A stretch of 64,000 nucleotides of DNA from assembly GCA_024195585.1 (NCBI GenBank), contig SWBL01000107.1:62001-126000 (forward strand), in the 5' to 3' direction. Each line of letters begins with the position of its first letter. Position 1 is the first letter of the stretch. Positions 29,533 through 38,890 of this stretch are shown here, piece after piece. Source of the DNA: Aureobasidium sp. EXF-3400. Lineage: Eukaryota > Ascomycota > Dothideomycetes > Dothideales > Saccotheciaceae. The notes beneath the pieces were generated by a model that saw only the letters and a list, made by a program, of their open reading frames with translations, was not told the DNA's origin and ran no database searches. A program made the translations under genes and the position numbers.

Positions 29533-30975
29533 ATGTCTTCGTTACGCAAACCGCCGCCGGACTTGCTCTCACTTCTGAACGAGATTGCAGGAAGGATCTG
29601 CAGATTTAAGGCCCTTCTTCCGATGAGATACTACTCAGATCTGGAATCGAAGCACATATCGAATCTTCGCCTGACCTGCAAACATCTTTGCATCCCCGCC
29701 ACCATGGAACTTGCACGGATTCATCTTGATAAGCCGATCGCAATGTTCACCCGTCACAGCCTAGAAAATCTGGCAGAGCTGTGCAAGCATCCTCTCTTTG
29801 GTCCACACATACGCGATGTCGGCTTTTATCCTTTGCGATTCGACGAGCAGCTTGTTTACCAGACTGAATACAAGCTGAACACCTCGATCTTCAATAGAGA
29901 CCCGACAGGCATGGCAGAGGCTATGAAGGAGCTAAATGCTTACCTCAAATATCCCGAAGAAGAGTATCATCTTGAACGATCTGGGCAAGCCGTTGAACTC
30001 CTGACTGAAGTTTTTTGCTCGCTTCGTTCACGTGGAAAGGCTATCGGCATAAGTCTCCCAGGAGAGAGACACTGGCACGGGGAAAAGAGGATCAGAAAGA
30101 AAGCGCAAACACCAATAGGCTACTTCACCGCCGTGGAAAGTCTCTCGCACCGCGAAGAACACGTCTGGGGCCATGTGCTCAACCAAGACGGATCTGCTCT
30201 CAGTCTCATGACGATGCTCGAAGCGATCGTCAGAAGTGACTGCAAAGTCTCAAGTTTTCACTTCTACACACCAGATACTGAGTGGCGCGACGTGAACATT
30301 GAGCCTTCTGCAATTCAAGCTGTGTCTAAAGCTTTGACTGCTCTGAAGGAGGTCAGACTTGACCTGGACGAGAGTCCTCTGATGACTGGTCTGGACAGTG
30401 TTTTTCGGGCGACATTGCCACATTCTAAAAGTCTGGAAAAGCTCTACTTACGTGTTGCTGACGAAGGTCTTAGCTGGCATGAAGGATCTTGCATCTTCTT
30501 TCTCGACTCGACAACTTGTATACTAGATTCAATCACATCTGATGCTCTCTTTTATGTCCAGCTGGAAGATACACCGGTTCGCGCAACAGATCTTCTAAAG
30601 TTTCTAGAGAAACACAAGCATACCCTGAGAGAACTGGCGCTCCTCAAGATTGCGTTGATAGGAGAGTGGGGAGATGTTTTAGTATGGATCCAAGAGAACC
30701 TCCATTTTGAGAAGTTTTGCATAACCTTGATGCACACTATGGATGAGCCCCCTTCGAATGGCGAGTGGGTTCATGCATGGACGTGGTTCAGGGGCGGATC
30801 TGGAGCCAGTGGAAGAGATGAAGTACACCTCGAAACAAAGAGGTTTCTGGCATACTTGAGGAGATGGTGCGCAAACGATAAGGACATGGATCGTGAGGAG
30901 TATGAGCTGGATTGGAGTGACCACTGGGATATCCGCGCGGACTTCATGGGTGCGGGATTCATGGACGAGAGCTGA
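29533..30975 (+). CDS. F-box-like protein, array member 3
   Basis: Single coding exon, 480 residues. The F-box-like region is PPPDLLSLLNEIAGRICRF then SNLRLTCKHLCIPATMELA; the usual LP at its start has become LL, so Skp1 binding may be weak. Family blocks follow: DKPIAMFTRHSLENLAELCK, HPLFGPHIRDVGFY, and near the C-terminus FLEKHKHTLRELALLKIALI with VWIQENLHFEKF. The centre holds leucine-rich spacing (VSKALTALKEVRLDLDESPL). The C-terminal 70 residues are acidic and Trp/Met-rich (EYELDWSDHWDIRADFMG). The leader intron just before the start is shared with member 2. Confidence 0.84.
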   Translation: MSSLRKPPPDLLSLLNEIAGRICRFKALLPMRYYSDLESKHISNLRLTCKHLCIPATMELARIHLDKPIAMFTRHSLENLAELCKHPLFGPHIRDVGFYPLRFDEQLVYQTEYKLNTSIFNRDPTGMAEAMKELNAYLKYPEEEYHLERSGQAVELLTEVFCSLRSRGKAIGISLPGERHWHGEKRIRKKAQTPIGYFTAVESLSHREEHVWGHVLNQDGSALSLMTMLEAIVRSDCKVSSFHFYTPDTEWRDVNIEPSAIQAVSKALTALKEVRLDLDESPLMTGLDSVFRATLPHSKSLEKLYLRVADEGLSWHEGSCIFFLDSTTCILDSITSDALFYVQLEDTPVRATDLLKFLEKHKHTLRELALLKIALIGEWGDVLVWIQENLHFEKFCITLMHTMDEPPSNGEWVHAWTWFRGGSGASGRDEVHLETKRFLAYLRRWCANDKDMDREEYELDWSDHWDIRADFMGAGFMDES

Positions 30976-32170
30976 AATCCTTCCATCGTATGGCCCTTCG
31001 CAGAGAGATCAAAAGGAGCAATAGAAGGCGGGGTGCGTTTTTCTCGAGTTTTCTGTTCTGTACAATACACAATGAACAATCTCCTCTTCCTTCGAACTTT
31101 TCAAGTGCTCCATCTTGTGGAGGAGCATTATCTGGGCTCTCAGTACTGCTCCCAAATACCCAAGCACAGCACGTTCGAAACTATGAAAACATACCATGCT
31201 CCAAAGAATACTGATAGTGGCCATGGAGAGTGGGTAAAGCATTGGCTCATTTCGGCTTGATCCCTGGTCTGGATCATGTATTCGCTTCCATCTCTGATCA
31301 AGAACACGGCCAGTTTCAAATACCTCAACACAAGCGGAACAGTCACGGACCTCATCTTGATTTACTTGTTTGCTCAAAGGTCATTGTCGGACACTTGGTA
31401 GTCTCGCACAGCATTTATGCCAATCTCAACTGAACCCTCGTAGATACAGATATTGGTTTGCGTTTTTACCTGCCAGTCAGTTTGTTTGTTTCCTAGACTT
31501 TTCTGTAGCCAGCTCACACTCTCGCTAACAGAGAACGATAGAGAAGTTCAAGATTCAGGTCATGTTCCTAGTATACCACATGGAATGTGATTCTGTTGTT
31601 GTCCAGACGCAGCTTCCAAGTTAGTAAAATTGGGCTGAGAGCTCGAGAAGGAACGAAAGACAAGTCGCGAATCTTCATCATGAACATTTCAAGCAGGACT
31701 TGTGGGCTATTATGCTTGGAGGCTTTGTAGGTATTGAGCCAGCTAACTTCTTCAGTAAGATAATTCTCCCATGCTCGTAGCATCGAAGAATTTCTGGCTG
31801 TGAAGATACACAATCTACTTAAAATAAGGTAGCTGCCACAGAGATAGCCAACTTGGATTCGCCGAATCTTAGTACTAACCGCTCTTTCTCTATTTGAAGT
31901 ACTGCGTCACTTCAGTCATACATGAGTGTGACACTTCAAGATAGTCCGGAGATAATCGGTCACTCCAGTGAAGGTTTGATTCACTCGGGATCCTGAACCT
32001 CACTGTCTCTCCGCTCTATCACTGTTACACTAAGCTGTTCACTCCCAACTCTTTCCAAACACCACTACATCATTCATTGAGTATAAAACATAGTCTCCCA
32101 ACCACGAACCTCTTCCTCCACTACGTCAACATCACACCAGATCACACAACATCATACCAGTCTATCAACC
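30976..32170. other. spacer between array members 3 and 4
   Basis: A 1.2-kb gap. Several frames of 60-120 codons occur on both strands (for example minus 31009-31377) but none shows the family blocks or another domain. The last 130 bp form a CA/TC-rich leader without an intron. Confidence 0.5.
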
Positions 32171-33475
32171 ATGACATCAGCTGCAGGACTTCTTTCATGC
32201 TCCAATGAAGTTCTCGCAATCATCTTCAGCAATCCAAGCTTGAGCAAGCAAGATCTCAAATCACTGCGTCTCGCTTCGAAGGAAATCTGCCCGGCTGCGA
32301 CGAGGGAGTTTGCGGAGCGCTATGTTACGGAGCCGTTCTTCTTTCTGTCTCGAGACGGTCTGCAGTCACTGTTCGACATCTGCAAACATCCGATCTTTAG
32401 CCCCCAAATCCGATCCATCGGCTTCCTAGCCACAGAAGTGCATATCCAAGGCCTCGCTGAGCGTGTTTCTAAGGCAAAATCCTTTTCCAAGCATCACAAT
32501 AACAACGGCTTACTGGTCGATGACTTTACGATCATCAGCGACTATGCAATGATCTTAAAGGACCAAGCTCTGCTGGTAGAATCTGGAGACATCAAAGAGC
32601 TACTTACCGCCGCTTTACAGGCGCTGAGGCAACCCGTCTCAATCACAGTTGCCAACGACCTGGGTTACCTGGGATCTAGAGGAGTTATTGGCCTTCCACT
32701 AATGACTCTTTACTATGACGGAGATCTGAGCAAACCCATTACCTACGAACCGGCTCTCGAACCGAAGATGCAGAGGTCTTTGAGATTGATCGAGAAGGTC
32801 GTGGCAAAGCTGAGCTCTGAAGACCACATGTCATTGACAGGCCTTGAGTTGAAGATGAGACGTCGTTCTCAGGTCGAGGGTTTCACCAATAACCCGACTC
32901 TGGACAGCATAGTGATGCAACCTCTCAGCGGTGCTTACTCAAACTTGACAACATTCCATCTCAATTTAGATCTTGAATCTCTAAGATGCCCATTCTCCTT
33001 CAGGTCTTGCGAGGGATTGTTCAAGGCAGTGCCGAAGCTGAAGGAACTTGCTTTTGAGACAAGCTACATAGGCACAAGACCCGTTGGTATGAGTACCTTG
33101 GAGTGTGTTGCCGAGCTCTTCGGTTTCGGAACCAGTTTCGAACTTCGAGTGCTGGTCTTACAATATGTGCCATGCACACTGGAGGGTCTTCAGCTACTGA
33201 TGGACAAACACAAGAAGACCCTGGAGACTGTCAAGCTCTCCAACATCACACTGCTCGGATCCTGGAAAAATTGCCTGGAATATATGCGCAAGGAACTCGA
33301 CCTGGAGAATCTGCACATTGCTGATCCACACACAATCAACCGTAACAATACCACAAGCAGAGGCGTCTTCTTGCCAAAGCAACAAGCCTGGAGAGCTCCC
33401 ACCACCAACTCTTTCGAGGGTAAACAGAGCACCCGTGACGGACTTGACAACCTAATCCGTCGTACACCCTCCTGA
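32171..33475 (+). CDS. F-box-like protein, array member 4
   Basis: Single exon, 434 residues. F-box-like start: LLSCSNEVLAIIFSNPSL, then LKSLRLASKEICPAATREFA. Family blocks: ERYVTEPFFFLSRDGLQSLF, DICKHPIFSPQIRSIGF, and at the C-terminal side LMDKHKKTLETVKLSNITLL followed by YMRKELDLENLHI. The middle has YSNLTTFHLNLDLESL and VPKLKELAFETSYIG, again LRR-like spacing. In contrast to members 2, 3 and 5, no intron is visible at the start; the leader is a CA-rich run ending CAACC-ATG. Confidence 0.84.
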   Translation: MTSAAGLLSCSNEVLAIIFSNPSLSKQDLKSLRLASKEICPAATREFAERYVTEPFFFLSRDGLQSLFDICKHPIFSPQIRSIGFLATEVHIQGLAERVSKAKSFSKHHNNNGLLVDDFTIISDYAMILKDQALLVESGDIKELLTAALQALRQPVSITVANDLGYLGSRGVIGLPLMTLYYDGDLSKPITYEPALEPKMQRSLRLIEKVVAKLSSEDHMSLTGLELKMRRRSQVEGFTNNPTLDSIVMQPLSGAYSNLTTFHLNLDLESLRCPFSFRSCEGLFKAVPKLKELAFETSYIGTRPVGMSTLECVAELFGFGTSFELRVLVLQYVPCTLEGLQLLMDKHKKTLETVKLSNITLLGSWKNCLEYMRKELDLENLHIADPHTINRNNTTSRGVFLPKQQAWRAPTTNSFEGKQSTRDGLDNLIRRTPS

Positions 33476-34143
33476 TGGAGCGCAAGATTTGATTCTGATC
33501 GAAAACAAGATCGGTTCAAGAACACAATGGACTTGTCTTGCTGGATGTTCCCCCCAGCAGCCAGGGACCAGATATGAGGACTGCTGCTGAAATGCAAAAA
33601 AGTGAATACCGAGCGAGGAGATCCAGAGAGAGCAGCGGCCAGGGAACAGATTGATCTTCAAACACAATTTGCGTTGTACATTAGACGAACCAGATAACAA
33701 ACAACTCACCTTGACAATGCAAAATCATTTCCTAAACTGAGACCAAGGTACAAAAGAAACTTCTGACGTGTTGTGGTACATGTCTTCGTCGCCTTTGTCT
33801 TTGTTCTTTGAGTGACTCTAGTATGCCGGTAACTCGTTGTCAAAATTTGCAGAAGCGTGTTTGCAAGTATGTGTTTGCTTCTGGATTGCTGTGCTGTCTT
33901 CTTTATCTTTCGGTCAAGACTTGATCATCGTCATCGTGCTTTCCGTGGCATCTTTTGTCTTTATCTCTCTCGCATACGTGGCAGTCTCAGGCATCCCACT
34001 GGTGGGCTGCAACCTTCTAGGTTCAAAAGCCGTTGTCAGTTCGTCCATTGGACCTGATATAAAATCAGCTGCGACTGCTTTACTGCTGAGATTGTCGTCG
34101 TACGAAAACTTCACATCTGACTGCAAACTGAATCCTCTTTAAC
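33476..34143. other. spacer between array members 4 and 5
   Basis: 668 bp. A plus-strand frame at 33837-34142 has hydrophobic stretches but no ATG context or family match and ends at the next gene's leader; I treat it as chance. Confidence 0.45.
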
Positions 34144-35601
34144 ATGTAAGTCCACGATCAGGTGACGACTTGTAGCAGATACTGATAAATGATGCTCTTC
34201 AGGAAACCCCCGACATGGATCCTGTATACAGGCAGAGTTGGCGGTCTCCGTCTGCTCTCGCTGCCAAATGAAGTCCTGACCATGGTCTGCACGGATGAGA
34301 ACTTGTCGGCCAACGATCTGGCGGCCGTGCGACTCACTTGCAAGGAGTTTCACGCCGCTGCCACAAAAGAATTTGCTCAACGATATTTCAAAGATCCTTT
34401 TGTCATGATGTCGGAAAAGAGTCTGGAGTCATTGGTCGAAATCTGCAAGCACCCTGTTTTCGGACCACATGTTTCTAAGATTCAGATGCTCAATACACGG
34501 ATCCATACATACTGGTTGCAGAATCTGGCCAATGAGATGGTCATCGCAGCCAACAATAGACAAGTGGTTGAGATCAAGCGTATCAAAGGCCAGCTGCAGT
34601 GGCTCATGGATATGCTTGAAGAACAAAACGATTTCAAACAGTCAGAAAGGCCACTAGAACTTCTCAACGAAGCTTTCAGTCGCCTCAAAGGATCTGGTCG
34701 TTCTCTCATGATCGGAGCGCAGCGTATTTCCATGCCGTATGCACCGATTGGCTTGAGAAAAGCATTCAGTGGATGCGACGAGCAACCCCACGAGATTTTC
34801 CTAGAGCCTGATATGATATCAATGCTACAACTATTGCTGGACGCTGTCTCCTCTGCCGGATGTATGATGCAGAGAATCGAGATTGGTGTGGGCGACGCAA
34901 GCTGGCCAAGCAGCCGCCAGTGGAGACAGGTTGAGTCTATCCGGCAGGAGAGAAGACCGTCTACTATGCACGCCGAGGAACTGCACCTTGATCTCCAATG
35001 GCATAGAACTGATGGCCACGCAAACAATCTTTCACCTGATTTGCTCCCATTGATCATCGAGAACACAACCAGAAATCTCAAACGCTTCTCGCTACGTTCC
35101 GATTGTGACCCTGACGGCTTCGAAGGAATTCTGCTGGAGAACGTCTCTTTGAGTGACTGGTATGAGGGTCTTGAGGAGATCTCATTGACCAAGCTGTGTC
35201 TGCAAGAACAACAGCTGCGTGACTTCCTGAGCGTCCAAGGAATTTCTCTAAAGCGTTTGAACCTTTCAGACCTGATTATCATCGGAGACTGGGACCGACT
35301 GATATCCTGGGTCTCCCGAACCTTTGAGCTTGAACGATTCTCCCTTAATCGAGGCTATGTGCTGAGAAACCGGAGGTGGAACACCACCATTCACCGAGCA
35401 AAAGAGTGGTACACCACCGGCTATCTATTCCATAGTAGAGATGAGATATCCCAAGGCATAGAGCTCTTCATCAGTGCTCAGACCGCAGCGAGACAGGCAG
35501 AAGAGGAAAGAAAGAGAAAAGAGACCGAGCAGCAGGAAAGAAATCGCTCATCGCGTCGCTCGTCACGCCTTCTCAGAGCAGACGGAAGAACGCGTTATTA
35601 G
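34144..35601 (+). CDS. F-box-like protein, array member 5, start codon split by an intron
   Basis: Preferred model: exon 1 is only AT (34144-34145), intron 34146-34202 (GTAAGT donor, CTGAT branch, CTTCAG acceptor), exon 2 34203-35601 starting with G, so the ATG forms across the splice; product 466 residues beginning MKPPTWILYTG. If the intron is retained, an ATG at 34189 gives 470 residues beginning MMLFRKPP in the same frame. F-box-like region: LRLLSLPNEVLTMVCTDEN, then LAAVRLTCKEFHAAATKEFA. Family blocks: QRYFKDPFVMMSEKSLESLV, EICKHPVFGPHVSKIQML, and LKRLNLSDLIIIGDWDRLI with SWVSRTFELERFSL. The C-terminus is a basic coiled stretch (QAEEERKRKETEQQERN), unlike the others. Confidence 0.82.
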
Positions 35602-36669
35602 CGAGGTGGACCTAGGAGCGTAGAGGGAAGACCACTGAACATGGAAGTCAGTCTACTCAGTATGTACAACAACAGCTGAACTCAAGCCTCTACCTTTGTG
35701 CACAAATGGCATACCTGATCTCACCCCTTTGACTGTCCAAAAGATAAGGTCAGCCGCCAAGTCAACGAGGCTCGAAAGAACTCATGACTCTAATCCCTGG
35801 CACCAAGACCTGTACGTTTGAGACGCGGCGTCCGCACTCACCCGTAAGCAAACGCCTCCCATGTATTGCCTAAATGTCAAGATTCAAGGCACCAAAGCTT
35901 GCCACAACCACATCTCTTTTTTCAAACAGGTCTTTCGTGAACACGATTCTGATCAAGAACGCGTGTCAGGTCTTTCGGAGTAGGTCAGAGCAACTGCCGT
36001 GGAGCAGAAGAGGTGGAAATAAACTTCTAGCCACTTATTGCCTGCAAGGCTCACGTGATGCGGAGGTGTTTATATGGTGATCGGTCTTCTCGCCGTAGAC
36101 CAACCCCGTACCCCACACCAGAGACACCGGCGGGTTTTGCAATGGCTGCTTTTGTTTTTGATCGTTGGAAAGTCAGCTTGGCTGACTCGGTCAACTTCCG
36201 TCGGGTCCCTCGTGCTTTCGCTGGAAACAGAAAACCTCGAGTTTAAGGAAGTCGGCGAGGGACCATACTGGTCTCTTTTTTGAGAGCCGAGCTATGGCCC
36301 TTCTGGCTCGGCTAAGGTCCTCAGGACGTACCAAAGTCACCGAAGATACATCGAGTTCAGGTTTGTGGGCGACAGTCGCCCATGTCCGGGAACCAGAAGC
36401 AAGCAACGGTCTAGGAACGAGAAGTAGGCGCATGTCGCGCTAGGCACTCGTGCAACCCCGCGAAAATACCCCAACCCCAGATCTGTCCAGTGCGGGGATC
36501 CTTGTATCATAACGGTTTCTGGAGCTAGTGGCTTGGGTTCAGGTCTGGGCAGGAAGCCATGGCCATGTTCAAAATGCATATATAATCGCTGGCAGCAAGT
36601 CGTTCTTTTTCGTCTGTCGTTAGGCATCAGCTCTTGATCCCCTTTTATACCAATCGTTTTTCGCCTATC
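35602..36669. other. intergenic, MFS promoter region
   Basis: 1.07 kb between the F-box array and the transporter. No gene; presumed to hold the transporter promoter. Confidence 0.5.
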
Positions 36670-38410
36670 ATGGCGACACACGCCCACCCAACCATCTTGG
36701 ACGAGAAGGCCTACGCCCAGCATGAAGAGTTTGTCGAGAGTGTGCCCAACGAGGCGAACATCTTGACTCCTGACGAACTGGAGGTTGAGAAGAAGTTGCG
36801 CCGCAAGATCGACTTCCTGATCATGCCTCTGGTCATTCTCGTGTACTTGATGAACTACATTGATCGGTGAGCACAAGTCCTCCATTGTCAAGTCTTTGCA
36901 GCATCTTATGCAGAAAACAGCAACAACTACGCAGCCGCTCGTCTGCAAGGTCTTGAGAAAGATCTTGGCCTGAAAGGTGATCAATATCAAGTTGGTCTTT
37001 CGCTCTTCTTTGTTTCCTACATTGCCATGCAATTGCCAGTAAGTTCTGTGCTTGTCATCAGTAGTGCACTCGTGAAAGCTGACTCGCTTTGCAGAGTAAC
37101 CTCATGCTTAACTACTGCGGCCGTCCTTCCTGGTACCTGGGTTTCTTCATCATTGCTTGGGGTCTGGTGTCAGCTGTGACCAGCCAGGTCCACAACTACG
37201 CCGGTATCCTTGCGATGAGAGTATTATTGGGCCTGACCGAAGCGCCTTTTTTTCCAGGGTGAGTCTGTGATGCTGGTATACTTCTCCAGGAGCAAGACTG
37301 ACATGTCGTAGCATCCTGTTTTATCTCTCGAAGTGGTACACCAAGAAAGAATTGAACTTGAGAATGTCCTTGTTCTATGCCGGTTCGTTGCTGAGCGGTG
37401 CCTTCGGCAGTTTGATCGCTGCTGGTATCCTCAAAGGACTCAAGGGACGTGATGGAATGGATGCCTGGCAATGGTAAGTGTCTTGCAGAGATGCAGTTGT
37501 AAAAAGCACAACTGATTCAGTGGCTAGGCTGTACATCATTGAAGGTGTGATCACCGTTGGCGTTGGCATAATTATTGTGTTGTTCTTGCCTGATTTCCCC
37601 GAGACCTGGAAAGCCTTGTCCCCCGAGATGAGGCACGTCGCCTTGAAGCGCCTCTCGCTCGACGCCGCCGAAGCCGACAAAGATGAGGAAGGTGCCATGT
37701 CGCAGTTGAAGGGTGTAAAGATGGCCATAGCAGACCCCAAGACTTACATCCTTGCAATGATGTACTTCTGCATCACCGGCGCCGCGGGTTACCAGTACTT
37801 CTTTCCCACACTCACCAAGTCTCTGGGCTACAACAACTTCATCTCCTTGCTGTTGGTCGCACCGCCATACATCTTCATGGTCTTCTGGTCGCTTTTCCAT
37901 TCCTGGATGTCAGACAAAAAATCTAACCGCTTTTGGTTCTTCATTTACCCGATCCCTATTGCCATCATTGGCTTGGTCGTGTTCATGACTTGTACAGGCT
38001 TCGGTCCTCGCTACCTCTCTTTCTTCTTGATGATGTTCGTTTTCACCATCAACGGAACACAATTTGCCTGGATCTCAAGCTCAATTCCAAGACCACCTGC
38101 CAAGCGCGCTGCCGCTCTGGCCATCATGAACGCTCTGGGCAATTCGACCTCGATCTGGACTTCATTCACTTACCGTAATGGTGACAAGCCTTACTACCGC
38201 CCAGGACTTGGTATCGCGGCTGGACTGCTGGTCGGTGCATTCTTCCTTGCTTGCACCTTGCGCTGGTACTTGCAGCGACAGAACAAGGCTCTTGAGGAGC
38301 TGGAGAACGAAGGCTCGAACCTTTCACCAGAGCGCTTGAGAATGTTGATGAAGAGGGCAGAGGTCACTGACCTGTCCATGATGCAGAAGGGCTTCCGTTA
38401 TCTAGTTTGA
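36670..38410 (+). CDS. MFS transporter, Dal5-like anion:cation symporter type
   Basis: Five exons (36670-36866, 36921-37038, 37095-37258, 37312-37473, 37528-38410), introns 53-56 bp, 507 residues. About twelve membrane segments are predicted by eye. Features of the fungal allantoate/anion permease group are the first-helix motif DFLIMPLVILVYLMNYIDRN, LGLKGDQYQVGLSLFFVSYI, the loop RPSWYLGFFIIAWG, RVLLGLTEAPFFPGILFYLS and WYTKKELNLRMSLFYAG. The central loop is charged (SLDAAEADKDEEG). The last helix is followed by a cytosolic tail with LEELENEGSNLSPERLRML. The substrate is unknown; the downstream alpha-L-rhamnosidase suggests uptake of a rhamnose-containing compound or a related organic acid or sugar. 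That link is inference from position. Confidence 0.92.
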
Positions 38411-38890
38411 GGAGTTATTATGTTTGACGACCATGATGAATTATATGCAATCGAAATCTTGCTGTCTTCCGAAATTTGAAGCTTCCGTGTGATCACATAC
38501 TCTCAACTTCCTCTCCTCGTGTGCTAAAGTCTGTCATCGTGAGACTGAAAAATTGCACAGTACTTTCGCAAACAACGTGGTCTCCTAAGAGAAACCCCAT
38601 TCCAACTTATATTTGGAAGACAACTGTGCATCTAGTCAGCTTGTAAACATTCTTTTACCTCGAGGTCGGGAAAGGGAGTTGCGCTACTCTGACGGTCTTC
38701 ACGCATGTGGAAGCTGTGAATCGAAACAAGCAGGAGCAAGTGGCTTGTGTCTTGAGAGAGCAGGGGCCACCGCGCTTCGGCAGGAAATGCACCGAGGCTG
38801 TCGAAGAAACCCCACTGTGCTCCTTCCTTTCCGTCTTGAACACTGTCCTTCCTGCTAACACACAACATGTGAACAATCTTTACAATAGCC
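38411..38890. other. promoter-type gap between transporter and rhamnosidase
   Basis: 480 bp; both neighbours run in the same direction. No gene seen. Confidence 0.5.

Noticed and set aside
33837..34142. Plus-strand 101-codon hydrophobic frame upstream of F-box member 5
   Set aside because: It lacks an ATG and family match and sits in the leader of the next gene; hydrophobicity follows from T-rich DNA.
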